The notes beneath the pieces are model-generated. The model was given only the letters and a program-made list of their open reading frames with translations, was not told where the DNA came from and searched no databases. From NCBI GenBank assembly GCA_964599885.1, contig CAZRHH010000032.1, positions 1 through 30,963 of the forward strand: a stretch of 30,963 nt of DNA, given 5' to 3'. The stretch's first letter is position 1. The number at the start of each line of letters is the position of its first letter. This DNA is from CAZRHH01 sp964599885 (GTDB lineage: Bacteria > Chloroflexota > Dehalococcoidia > DSTF01 > JACRBR01). The translations under genes and the position numbers were made by a program. This document shows, piece by piece, positions 7,024 to 13,720 of the stretch.

Positions 7024-8373
7024 ATGCGCTCAATAATCCGCGATCCCAGCTTCATCAAATGGTTCTATTTCGGCATGCACATCAAGCGGTGGCTCCTGCT
7101 GCTGCTGTTCGGCGTTGCCATCATGGGTCTCGGCTTCGGCTACTTCCTCCGCGAGGTCTACGTCTCCTACACGTTCCCAGGCTTTGTCTACTACCTGACG
7201 CTGCAATTCGTGCCGCGCTTCGCGCGTGGCGCGATCTTCGTCACGGCCAGTCTCGGCATCATCTCGTTCGCCGTCTGGAAGCTGAATCAGTCGCTGCTGT
7301 CGGCGTTCATCAAGCCGGAGCGCAACGAGAGCATCGTCGACATCATCTATAACCATCGCTACCTGCGCCGCGGCCCGAAGATCGTCGCGATTGGTGGCGG
7401 CACGGGACTCTCGACACTGCTGCGCGGCCTGAAGGAGTACACGGGCAACATCACGGCGATCGTCTCGATCGCTGATGACGGCGGCAGCTCCGGCCGGTTG
7501 CAGCGAGAGTTCGGCGTCCTCCCGCCCGGCGACATCCGCAAGAACATCGCGGCGCTTGCCGACGCCGAGCCGCTGATGTCCCGCCTGTTTGAGTACCGCT
7601 TCGCGGAGGGTGAGGGGCTCGAGGGCCACAGTTTCGGGAACTTGTTCATCCTCGCGATGACGGAAGTCGCGGGCAACTTCGAAGAAGCGGTACGCGAGAC
7701 CAGCCGCGTACTCGCCGTCCGCGGCCAGATCCTGCCCGCGACGCTCTCCGCGCTGACGATCTGCGCGCGCACGAACAGCGGCGAGATCGTCCGCGGCGAG
7801 TCCGCCATCACGGAGCATGGCGACGTCAAGGAGATCTTCCTCGACCCGCCGGCGATCCAGGCGAACCCCGACGCCATCCGCGCCATCCTGCAGGCCGACA
7901 TCATCATCTGCGGACCAGGCAGCCTGCTCACCAGCGTCATGCCTAACATCCTCGTCGAAGGCATCCGCCGCGCGATGGAGGTGTCTCCTGCGCTCAAAGT
8001 CTACGTCTGCAACGTGGCGACCCAGCACGGGGAGACCGACGCGTTCAAGGTCAGCGACCACTTCAACACGCTGACGCAGCACCTCAAGGGCGCCAATCCG
8101 TTCGAGTACGTCCTCGCTAACAGCAACACCGACGCCGTGCTGCCTGAAGAGTGGCACTCAGAGCCCGTGATCATCGACCGCATGACCCTCGACGGCGCCC
8201 GCGTCCTCCGCTCGGATGTCGTCTCCGAGGAGAACCGCTACCGCCACGATTCGAAGAAGCTCGCCGACGCGCTGATCCGCCTCTACTACGAGCGCAACTC
8301 CGCAGGGGAGCCGCTCGCTCCGGCCGAAGACTCGCCTGCCATCGCCGAGCCGCAGGAAGCCAGCGTCGGGTAA
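7024..8373 (+). CDS. yvcK: YvcK/CofD-like gluconeogenesis factor with N-terminal membrane anchor
   Basis: YvcK (UPF0052) proteins bind UDP-sugars and affect cell shape and carbon metabolism in Firmicutes and Actinobacteria. Here, 449 residues begin with two hydrophobic segments (about 21-43 and 68-88) that are absent from Bacillus YvcK, so the protein is membrane-tethered with its C-terminal domain probably cytoplasmic (inference). The core starts near residue 119 with VAIGGGTGLSTLLRGLK, then IVSIADDGGSSGRLQ, PPGDIRKNIAAL, GHSFGNLFI, and GPGSLLTSVMPNIL, all typical of the family. The last ~20 residues are acidic and Pro-rich. It follows gatB by 82 bp but has its own promoter-like sequence. 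The usual whiA and rapZ neighbours are absent. Confidence 0.95.
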   Translation: MRSIIRDPSFIKWFYFGMHIKRWLLLLLFGVAIMGLGFGYFLREVYVSYTFPGFVYYLTLQFVPRFARGAIFVTASLGIISFAVWKLNQSLLSAFIKPERNESIVDIIYNHRYLRRGPKIVAIGGGTGLSTLLRGLKEYTGNITAIVSIADDGGSSGRLQREFGVLPPGDIRKNIAALADAEPLMSRLFEYRFAEGEGLEGHSFGNLFILAMTEVAGNFEEAVRETSRVLAVRGQILPATLSALTICARTNSGEIVRGESAITEHGDVKEIFLDPPAIQANPDAIRAILQADIIICGPGSLLTSVMPNILVEGIRRAMEVSPALKVYVCNVATQHGETDAFKVSDHFNTLTQHLKGANPFEYVLANSNTDAVLPEEWHSEPVIIDRMTLDGARVLRSDVVSEENRYRHDSKKLADALIRLYYERNSAGEPLAPAEDSPAIAEPQEASVG

Positions 8374-8390
8374 CGAGCCTTCCTACCGGA

Positions 8391-8419
8391 AGCGAAAAGA
8401 CCGCCGGAAACGGCGGTCT
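8391..8419 (-). terminator. Intrinsic terminator for the winged-helix gene
   Basis: A perfect 8-bp stem, AGACCGCC (8398-8405) and GGCGGTCT (8412-8419), with a 6-nt loop. Read on the minus strand, the stem is followed by TTTTCGCTTCC, so it terminates transcription of 8450-9175. It may also help end yvcK (stop at 8373), but the plus-strand side has no U-tract. Confidence 0.85.
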
Positions 8420-8449
8420 GCCGCTTAACCTTGCTGCGACTCCCCTGGA

Positions 8450-9175
8450 CTACGCGCCGACGCGCTCCCGCATCTCAGCTGCAATGCGCGGCCCGGAGTC
8501 TGATGCGGCGACGAGGCCGCGCAGGCCCGTGACGGCGATCTCGATCAACTGAGGCGGCAGCGGCCACTCGCCCGGCGACCAGCGCGGGAACGTACGCAGC
8601 GCCTCGAAATCGATGACGTATGTGTTGCGGCGCCCCATCCGGTGCCGCCGTACGATTCCCGCTTCCTCAAGCTGGTTCAGAATCGCCACGATCGCGCGCT
8701 CCGTCACGCCGACGTTGACCGCCATTTCGCGCACCGTGCTGTCGCTGTCGAGCGCGATAGAGAGCAGCAACAGCGCATGGTTCGTGAAGAATCCCCATGT
8801 GCCGATGCGCGGCTCCAGCGCGCCGGAATCAACTTCGGGCTGCCGCTGCTGGTGGCCGTTCGGCGCCGCGTGATAGTTCGAAATCGACAGCAACGTCTGG
8901 ATCAGGCCGTCGACGAACGCGCGCGGCGTCAGCGAGACGGTCCCCTCGCGCCGATAGGCCGCAAGCTGGTCGAAATCCACCGAGTACGTGTTCCGGCGAC
9001 CATCCCGGTGCCTGAAGACGATCCCGTCGTCGCTGAGCTGGCGCAGAATCGCCAGCGTCGCCCGTTCCGTCACGCCTACGCCGTCCGAGATTCCACGCAC
9101 CGTCGCGTCGTTGTGGCGCACGACGTAGATCAGCACAAGCGCGTGATTGGTCAGGAATCCCCAGGTCTCCGGCAT
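8450..9175 (-). CDS. Transcriptional regulator with two tandem winged-helix domains
   Basis: A 241-residue protein made of two copies of one DNA-binding module. Copy 1 (residues ~4-71) and copy 2 (~126-195) share TWGF(L/F)TNHAL, then VGVTERA as the recognition-helix region, a helix with AIL, GIV-RHR as the wing, GRRNTY and DF. The module resembles MarR/ArsR-like winged helices. A single chain could act like an intramolecular dimer (inference). ATG 9173-9175 is chosen because GGAGGG lies 3 nt upstream of it on the minus strand; the 13-codon upstream extension starts with no such site. It faces a strong promoter on the other strand whose spacer is a palindrome, a plausible operator. A good intrinsic terminator lies downstream. 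No ligand domain is visible. Confidence 0.85.
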   Translation of the reverse strand: MPETWGFLTNHALVLIYVVRHNDATVRGISDGVGVTERATLAILRQLSDDGIVFRHRDGRRNTYSVDFDQLAAYRREGTVSLTPRAFVDGLIQTLLSISNYHAAPNGHQQRQPEVDSGALEPRIGTWGFFTNHALLLLSIALDSDSTVREMAVNVGVTERAIVAILNQLEEAGIVRRHRMGRRNTYVIDFEALRTFPRWSPGEWPLPPQLIEIAVTGLRGLVAASDSGPRIAAEMRERVGA

Positions 9176-9232
9176 GTTCCCTCCGTGGAAACGGCTCGCG
9201 AAAACTTTCTCCAAAATTCGTTTTGAAACTAC

Positions 9233-9260
9233 TTGACAGTTCCATTTCAGGAACTACAAT
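9233..9260 (+). promoter_or_regulatory. Strong sigma-70-type promoter with palindromic operator in the spacer
   Basis: TTGACA (9233-9238), a 16-bp spacer, and TACAAT (9255-9260) make the best consensus promoter in the window. The spacer is the inverted repeat GTTCC-ATTTCA-GGAAC (9239-9254), with one more pair if the flanking A and T are included. It reads away from the winged-helix regulator gene, whose start is 58 bp away, so that regulator is the obvious candidate to bind here. Confidence 0.8.
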
Positions 9261-9332
9261 GCATGTATAAGCAATCAGGTCACATGAATCACGGTTCTTG
9301 TTTCATGTGGCATATTTCACGAAGGAGTTCAC

Positions 9333-9401
9333 GTGTTATTGCAATCATCTCTTGAACATCATGCATCAATGTTCATGAGTTGGCAAGTACTGACGCGGTA
9401 G
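9333..9401 (+). CDS. Small ORF, 22 residues, with strong Shine-Dalgarno
   Basis: GTG 9333 follows GAAGGAG (9321-9327) with 5-nt spacing, an excellent ribosome site, and lies about 66 nt after the predicted start of the 9233-9260 promoter. It reads M-LLQSSLEHHASMFMSWQV-LTR and stops at TAG 9399-9401. The composition is mixed, with two His, two internal Met and one Trp, and no clear membrane segment. An inverted repeat (9353-9375) lies inside it. It may be a leader peptide, a functional micropeptide or a remnant start of a lost gene. I recognise no homolog. Confidence 0.45.
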   Translation: MLLQSSLEHHASMFMSWQVLTR

Positions 9402-9632
9402 AACCTCGTGAATCAGGAGCGTTCCCACGGAAGCGGAACGGGCGGAGGGCGCGGGGGAGCGGATCCACAGTGTAGGGGTCCCGGGTTGGAGTCAGTCGCA
9501 GTGAGTCGGGTTGCTTTGGTGGCAAACAAGGCGGGGGATCCGGCGAACAGGGGTTGACTCCGAGGACGGTTTGGCCGGCCGTCCTTCCCAACAGAACTGC
9601 CAGTGGTCGGTCGGTCCTTGGAAAGACTAGTG

Positions 9633-9670
9633 AGAAGCCGGCAGCAGGAGGGCCGGCTTCTTCGTTTTTC
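9633..9670 (+). terminator. Intrinsic terminator of the 9.3-kb transcript
   Basis: A 10-bp stem, AGAAGCCGGC (9633-9642) with GCCGGCTTCT (9652-9661), has a 9-nt loop and is followed by TCGTTTTTC. The U-tract is only on the plus-strand side, so it serves rightward transcription and not folD, which converges on it. Confidence 0.88.
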
Positions 9671-9702
9671 TCATCAGGTGCTACCCAACGGCGCGCCGGT
9701 AA

Positions 9703-9730
9703 CTCCAGCCTCCAGCTTCTACCCTCCAGA
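9703..9730. repeat. Heptamer array, four CTCCAGC-type units
   Basis: Four phased 7-bp units: CTCCAGC, CTCCAGC, TTCTACC, CTCCAGA, located between the terminator and the folD stop. Confidence 0.7.
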
Positions 9731-9756
9731 GCGTCATTCCGAGGCACACCCGTCGC

Positions 9757-10641
9757 CTACGCCCGCGGCCCACCCTTGGCCGCCAGCACAGTGTTGTACA
9801 GCAGCATCGCCCGCGTCATCGGCCCGACGCCGCCCGGCACCGGCGTGATCGCCGACGCCCTCTCGGCCACGGCGTCGTAGTCCACGTCGCCCACAAGCCG
9901 CTTGCCGCTCTTCTTCGAAGCATCTGGCACGGCGTTTACGCCCACGTCGATGACCACCGCGCCTTCGCGCACCATATCGACGGTGATCGCCCGCGGGCGC
10001 CCCATCGCCGCGATGACGATGTCTGCCCGCCGGGTCTCCGCGCCGATATCCGCCGTGCCGGTGTGGCAAACCGTGACGGTCGCGTTACCGCCCCACGCCT
10101 TGCGCATCAGCAGCCCGGCCAGCGGTTTGCCGACGAGATTCGAGCGCCCGACGATCACCGCATGCTTGCCGGCCGGGTCGTGGCCGGTGCGCATCAGCAT
10201 CTGCACCACACCATGCGGTGTACACGAGATGAACGACGGCTCGCCGCGAAAGAGCCGCCCGGCGTTCACCGGATGCAACCCGTCCACATCCTTGTGTACC
10301 GCCACGACGTCAATAATCGCCGACTCGTCGATGTGCGGCGGGAGCGGCAACTGCACCAGGATGCCGTGCCACGCCGGATCGTCGTTCAACTCACGTACGA
10401 GCGCGATCAGTTCGGCCTGCGTAATGTCCGCCGGCCGCCGGATCGTCTCGCCACGCATCCCGACTTCAGCGGCGTCCTTCGTCTTCCCGCGAACGTACGA
10501 CACCGACGCCGGATCCTCGCCCACCAGTACGACCGCCAGTCCCGGCTCGATGCCGTCTGCCCGCAGGCGCTCGACATCGAGCCGCACCTCGTCGCGGACA
10601 TCGCGTGCGATAGCAGCGCCGTCGATGATCTCAGCGGGCAC
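9757..10641 (-). CDS. folD: Methylenetetrahydrofolate dehydrogenase/cyclohydrolase FolD
   Basis: Bifunctional cytoplasmic enzyme that oxidises 5,10-methylene-THF with NADP and hydrolyses methenyl-THF to 10-formyl-THF. At 294 residues it has the usual length. Motifs: VLVGEDPAS; SYVRGKTKDAAEVG with the catalytic Lys; QLPLPPHID; KDVDGLHPVNAGRL; CTPHGVVQML; the NADP site GRSNLVGKPLAGLL; and TPVPGGVGPMT near the C terminus. The start is GTG 10639-10641, supported by GGAGG at 10650-10646 with a 4-nt spacer. It lies only 25 bp after the stop of the 10667-11122 gene, so it is probably the last gene of a three-gene minus-strand unit. Confidence 0.98.
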   Translation of the reverse strand: MPAEIIDGAAIARDVRDEVRLDVERLRADGIEPGLAVVLVGEDPASVSYVRGKTKDAAEVGMRGETIRRPADITQAELIALVRELNDDPAWHGILVQLPLPPHIDESAIIDVVAVHKDVDGLHPVNAGRLFRGEPSFISCTPHGVVQMLMRTGHDPAGKHAVIVGRSNLVGKPLAGLLMRKAWGGNATVTVCHTGTADIGAETRRADIVIAAMGRPRAITVDMVREGAVVIDVGVNAVPDASKKSGKRLVGDVDYDAVAERASAITPVPGGVGPMTRAMLLYNTVLAAKGGPRA

Positions 10642-10666
10642 AGCGCCTCCGGCAGTCTTGAGGTTG

Positions 10667-11122
10667 TTACTGATTGCGTTGCGCGAGCGGTAGTTCCGTC
10701 GTCAGTTCAGATCGCGTGATGGACTCAAGTTCCTTCTGCGCGGCAGACAAGCATTCATCAATCCGCGGCCCAAGTTCCTTCGTGTTGAACAGTTCGTGGT
10801 AAGCGATTCGCTGAATGGCGCTTTCCGGCACAACGGCCCGAGTGCGTAGCGTCCCCGCATCGATAATGTAAGCATCGGGCATGAAGCGTAGTTCGAGGAA
10901 CGGAGACACGCCATATGCACCGATTTGAATTCGCTCTGTAAGGGAATCGCGATCCCTCAGTAACAGCCAGAGAGATCGATCGTGATACAGCGCCTTCAGC
11001 TCGAAACCCTGCCGCCGCGAGAATTCGGCAAGCTTATTGGTAATATTGCGCTCGATTTCAGCCGGAAGATCCGCTGCTTCTGGCGCGCGCCCGGCATCGA
11101 CTTCGCGTTCTCGGTTGATCAT
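10667..11122 (-). CDS. Unknown protein translationally coupled to ART-like gene
   Basis: A 151-residue soluble, charged protein of no family I recognise. It has a helical N-terminal region (PAEIERNITNKLAEFSRRQG), a beta-rich middle (ELKALYHDRSLWLLLRD, IQIGAYGVSPFLELRFMPDA), and a helical C terminus (ISARIDECLSAAQKELES-like). Its ATG (11120-11122) overlaps the stop of the upstream ART-like gene by 4 bases (ATGA), so the two are translationally coupled and probably act together. By analogy with toxin/antitoxin pairs it could be a neutralising partner, but nothing in the sequence proves that. It ends 25 bp before folD. Another reading is that it is simply a conserved hypothetical carried in a folate operon. 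Confidence 0.7.
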   Translation of the reverse strand: MINREREVDAGRAPEAADLPAEIERNITNKLAEFSRRQGFELKALYHDRSLWLLLRDRDSLTERIQIGAYGVSPFLELRFMPDAYIIDAGTLRTRAVVPESAIQRIAYHELFNTKELGPRIDECLSAAQKELESITRSELTTELPLAQRNQ

Positions 11123-11451
11123 GGTGCGTCCAGTATAAACCAGTTGGTCTGATCCAGTTCGATCGTGGCCGTCACGGTGAACTCGCGGCCGCCTCCAGGC
11201 CGAAGAATCGCGCCGCTGCCATCCCTGATGTACTGTACGAAATGCGGCCCCGTCGCCGCAGCGCCCCGCAACGCCAGTGCCACGCCCAGTTCAACAGGCT
11301 TGAGGGTAATTGCCAGTTCGCTCGCGGCTTGCCATCCAGCTTGATAGGCAACGTCCGTCAAATAGGTGAGACCTCCTCGACCGGGGCGCAGAGCGCCGAC
11401 GGCGATGATCCCTTGAGCGTGCTCGCGCGACGTGTAGTGGTACCAAGCCAT
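11119..11451 (-). CDS. Small ADP-ribosyltransferase-like protein (H-Y-E pattern)
   Basis: A 110-residue protein beginning MAWYHYTSREHAQGIIAVGA. The pattern HYTS - about 12 residues - GxLxPGxxGxxYLTD resembles the N-terminal half of small PARP/diphtheria-type ADP-ribosyltransferase folds (for example HYD1-type toxins and RNA 2'-phosphotransferase relatives). A later GGREFTVTATIEL strand supplies a Glu, so H5, Y30 and E90 could form an H-Y-E triad. This is motif reading only, with no alignment run. ATG 11449-11451 is preferred over GTG 11467-11469 because HYTS is near the N terminus in such proteins. The gene diverges from acpS with only 54 bp between start codons and overlaps the next gene by 4 bases. 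Confidence 0.6.
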   Translation of the reverse strand: MAWYHYTSREHAQGIIAVGALRPGRGGLTYLTDVAYQAGWQAASELAITLKPVELGVALALRGAAATGPHFVQYIRDGSGAILRPGGGREFTVTATIELDQTNWFILDAP

Positions 11452-11493
11452 GCCCCTGATGTAACACACCTGTTCTCACGCAACAATTGACAT

Positions 11494-11499
11494 TACCTT
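11494..11499 (+). promoter_or_regulatory. -10 hexamer TACCTT of acpS
   Basis: TACCTT ends 6 nt before ATG 11506. A TTGACA lies at 11488-11493, but it is directly adjacent and cannot be the partner -35. The transcript is probably leaderless. Confidence 0.45.
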
Positions 11500-11505
11500 G
11501 CTCCC

Positions 11506-11943
11506 ATGGAGTACGCGGTCGGCATCGACGTTATCGAGATCGCGCGCGTGCGGAAGGTGCTCAAACGGCACCCGGAGCGCTTTCTCACGCGTATCTTCAC
11601 GCCCGAAGAGGTGGCGTTCTGCCGTGGCCGCGTGCCAGAACTAGCCGCCCGCTTCGCCGCCAAGGAAGCCGTGATGAAGGCGCTCGGCACCGGCGCGCGC
11701 GGCCTCGCCTGGCGCGAGATCGAGATTCTGCCGAACCGCCGCGGCAAGCCGCTCGTCTACCTTCACGGGCTCGCCCGAAAGCGCGGCGAAGCCATCGGAC
11801 TCCGCGGCGTAGACATCAGCCTCACCCACTCGCACGAACTGGCGATCGCCTCCGTCGTGGGCGTGGCCGACGACGCCCCCGTGGATCGCGAGCGGCACCG
11901 CGCCCAGCTTGTCGAGTGGTTGCGCGAGCAGGGCCGGCTGTGA
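11506..11943 (+). CDS. acpS: Holo-[acyl-carrier-protein] synthase AcpS
   Basis: Transfers 4'-phosphopantetheine from CoA to apo-ACP, activating fatty-acid synthesis. Motifs: GIDVIEIARV with the metal-binding Asp (residue 8); ARFAAKEAVMKALG with the catalytic-site Glu (residue 54); and ISLTHSHELAIASVV. At 145 residues it is slightly longer than typical (about 120-130), owing to a charged C-terminal extension after VVGVADDAP. Its stop overlaps the GTG of nnr (GTGA, 11940-11943), a very common acpS-nnr arrangement. No Shine-Dalgarno precedes the ATG. Confidence 0.97.
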   Translation: MEYAVGIDVIEIARVRKVLKRHPERFLTRIFTPEEVAFCRGRVPELAARFAAKEAVMKALGTGARGLAWREIEILPNRRGKPLVYLHGLARKRGEAIGLRGVDISLTHSHELAIASVVGVADDAPVDRERHRAQLVEWLREQGRL

Positions 11944-13532
11944 AACTCGTCACGGCAACGCAGATGCGCGCGCTCGAGCAGCGCGCCGTCGAAGCCGGCA
12001 CATCGCTCGACGCGCTCATGGAAGCCGCGGGCCTCGCCGTCGCGCAGGAGGCGTGGCTCTCGCTGGGCGTCGTCGAGGATCGGCGTATCGTCGTGCTCTG
12101 CGGGCCCGGCAACAACGGCGGCGACGGCCTCGTGGCGGCGCGCCATCTCGCCGAATGGGGGGCGCGCGTCATCGTCTGCATTCCCGTCGCACGCCCGGAT
12201 GACGATCCAAAACTGACGCTCGGTCGCGAGCAGGGCATCGCGATCACCGACGGACGACACGCCGTTCAGGACGCGCTTGCCGAAGCGGAACTCGTTATCG
12301 ACGCGCTACTCGGCATCGGCCGCGCCCGCCCGATCGATGGCGCGATGGCTGACGCGCTGCGCTTGCTCCGCGAAGCCGGCAAGCGCCCCGTCCCGCCGCA
12401 GATCATCGCTGTCGACGTGCCGACGGGCATCGACGCCGACGCCGGCAGCGCCGATCCACTCGCCGTGTCTGCCCACATGACCATCACGTTCGGCGCCGCG
12501 AAAGTCGGTTTGTATACGCTCCCCGGATCGACGCATGCGGGACGCGTGCAGGTGATCGACATCGGCCTGCCGGCAGACGCCGGGCGCGCCCTCCCGATCG
12601 ACCTGCTCGACACCAGATACGTGCGTGAGCGGCTGCCGGAGCGCCCACCCGGCGGCAACAAGGGCACGTTCGGGCGCGTGTTGGTCGTCGCAGGCTCGGT
12701 CAACTATCCGGGCGCGGCGCGTCTCTCGGCCGAAGCCTGTTACCGCGCTGGCGCCGGCCTCGTCACCATCGCCTGCGCGCCGTCGTTACGCGCCATCATC
12801 GCGCCGGCGCTGCCCGAGGCCACGTATCTGCCCGTCGATGGCGCGGGCGAGACGCTCGACACGCGGGCGGCGTCGCAGATCATCGAGGCGCTTCCAGACT
12901 TCGACGCGCTGCTCATCGGTCCGGGTCTCGGTCAGGCGTCCGGCGTTCGCGACGGCGTACTCGACGTACTCGCGCATATTCCCAGCGAGATGACCGGCGT
13001 GGTCGTGGACGCCGATGCCCTCAACGCGCTCGCCGCAACGGATGGCTGGCACGAACGTGTACGCGCGCCGCTGGTACTCACGCCCCACCCCGGCGAGATG
13101 GCGCGGCTGCTCGGCAGCACCGTCGAAGCGGTGCAAGCCGACCGCCTGAGTACGGCGCTCGAGGCGGCGGCGCGCTGGCAGCAGACCATCGTGCTGAAGG
13201 GCGCCCACACCATTGTTGCGGCGCCGGATGGGCGTGCGGCAATCAGCCCGTTTGCAAACCCGCTGCTCGCCACTGCCGGCACCGGCGACGTGCTGGCGGG
13301 CATCATCGCAGCGTTGCTCGGCGCGCGCATGGCGCCATTCGACGCCGCGGCATGTGCGGTCTACCTACACGCCCTCGCGGGTGAGGATCTGCGCGACGAA
13401 TTCGGCGATCGCGGAATGCTGGCGAGCGACTTGCTTCGGGCCGTGCCCGGCGCGCTTAAGACGGTTCGACAGGGCTACTCGTCGGCTCGAAATACGGTGC
13501 CCCGCATTGACGGCAGAAGCGAGCCGTCGTAA
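11940..13532 (+). CDS. nnr: Bifunctional NAD(P)H-hydrate epimerase / ADP-dependent dehydratase
   Basis: Repairs damaged hydrated NADH and NADPH. The N-terminal epimerase domain (YjeF_N) shows TATQMRALEQRAVEAG, GPGNNGGDGLVAARHL and DALLGIGRARP. The C-terminal ribokinase-like dehydratase shows GGNKGTFGRVLVVAGS, GPGLGQ, VVDADALNALA, LTPHPGEMARLLG and the catalytic region ATAGTGDVLAGIIAALLG. It is 530 residues, a normal bifunctional size. The start is GTG 11940, overlapping the acpS stop; an open frame further upstream is a shadow of acpS. The last ~25 residues (from about 13455) overlap the 3' end of the zinc-ribbon gene on the other strand and look unconserved. Confidence 0.97.
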   Translation: MKLVTATQMRALEQRAVEAGTSLDALMEAAGLAVAQEAWLSLGVVEDRRIVVLCGPGNNGGDGLVAARHLAEWGARVIVCIPVARPDDDPKLTLGREQGIAITDGRHAVQDALAEAELVIDALLGIGRARPIDGAMADALRLLREAGKRPVPPQIIAVDVPTGIDADAGSADPLAVSAHMTITFGAAKVGLYTLPGSTHAGRVQVIDIGLPADAGRALPIDLLDTRYVRERLPERPPGGNKGTFGRVLVVAGSVNYPGAARLSAEACYRAGAGLVTIACAPSLRAIIAPALPEATYLPVDGAGETLDTRAASQIIEALPDFDALLIGPGLGQASGVRDGVLDVLAHIPSEMTGVVVDADALNALAATDGWHERVRAPLVLTPHPGEMARLLGSTVEAVQADRLSTALEAAARWQQTIVLKGAHTIVAAPDGRAAISPFANPLLATAGTGDVLAGIIAALLGARMAPFDAAACAVYLHALAGEDLRDEFGDRGMLASDLLRAVPGALKTVRQGYSSARNTVPRIDGRSEPS

Positions 13533-13701
13533 GTTCGGTACTGTCCTCGGGCACCGGCGCTTCGCATGCCGCGCACACCCACACCATCGCCTTGCCGCAC
13601 TGCGAGCAAAACGGATACGCCGCGTCCGGACGAGTCGGGTAGCCGTACGAACCGATGTGCTCATTCTCGCATTTCCCCAGGCCTCGCGCTTCGTTCGTCA
13701 T
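13456..13701 (-). CDS. Small zinc-ribbon protein
   Basis: An 81-residue protein with regularly spaced cysteine pairs: FCSQCGKAMVWVCAACEAPVP and later RFCRQCGAPYFEP, giving three CxxC knuckles, plus an earlier lone Cys (KCENEH). It probably binds one or two zinc ions; partner and role are unknown. ATG 13699-13701 is chosen over GTG 13705-13707 because GAGGGAG lies at a workable distance (about 8 nt). Its last 77 bases are antisense to the end of nnr. Its start is 19 bp from the stop of the AI-2E-family gene, so it is likely the last member of the YihY/AI-2E minus-strand operon. Confidence 0.75.
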   Translation of the reverse strand: MTNEARGLGKCENEHIGSYGYPTRPDAAYPFCSQCGKAMVWVCAACEAPVPEDSTELTTARFCRQCGAPYFEPTSSPVEPS

Positions 13702-13720
13702 CGCCACTCTCCCTCACTAC

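Larger units (their letters stand above)
9267..9670 (+). ncRNA. Candidate ~400-nt transcript, small ORF plus structured G-rich RNA
   Basis: This unit is defined by the promoter at 9233-9260 and the intrinsic terminator at 9633-9670, with no ordinary gene between. The first half (to about 9400) is AT-rich and carries inverted repeats CACATGAA/TTCATGTG (9281-9288, 9302-9309) and TGAACAT/ATGTTCA (9353-9359, 9369-9375). The second half is G-rich with possible stems CGTTCC/GGAACG (9420-9425, 9435-9440), GGAGTCA/TGACTCC (9488-9494, 9555-9561) and GGACGG/CCGTCC (9564-9569, 9579-9584). I looked for features of 6S, tmRNA, RNase P, SRP and common riboswitches and recognised none. It could be a regulatory RNA, the mRNA of the 22-codon ORF, or both. 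Confidence 0.5.

Noticed and set aside
7030..8157. Long minus-strand frame opposite yvcK
   Set aside because: Antisense to an unmistakable gene and low-complexity, with no recognisable domain.
9402..9632. 6S, tmRNA, RNase P, SRP or ydaO/THF/cobalamin riboswitch identity for the G-rich stretch
   Set aside because: None of the conserved cores I know for these RNAs could be found; left as an unclassified structured region.
9373..9747. 124-codon minus-strand frame downstream of folD
   Set aside because: Starts and runs through the plus-strand terminator and heptamer array; Pro/Arg-rich, no ribosome site.
9554..9880. Plus-strand frame crossing the 9633-9670 terminator into folD
   Set aside because: It crosses an intrinsic terminator and is antisense to folD.
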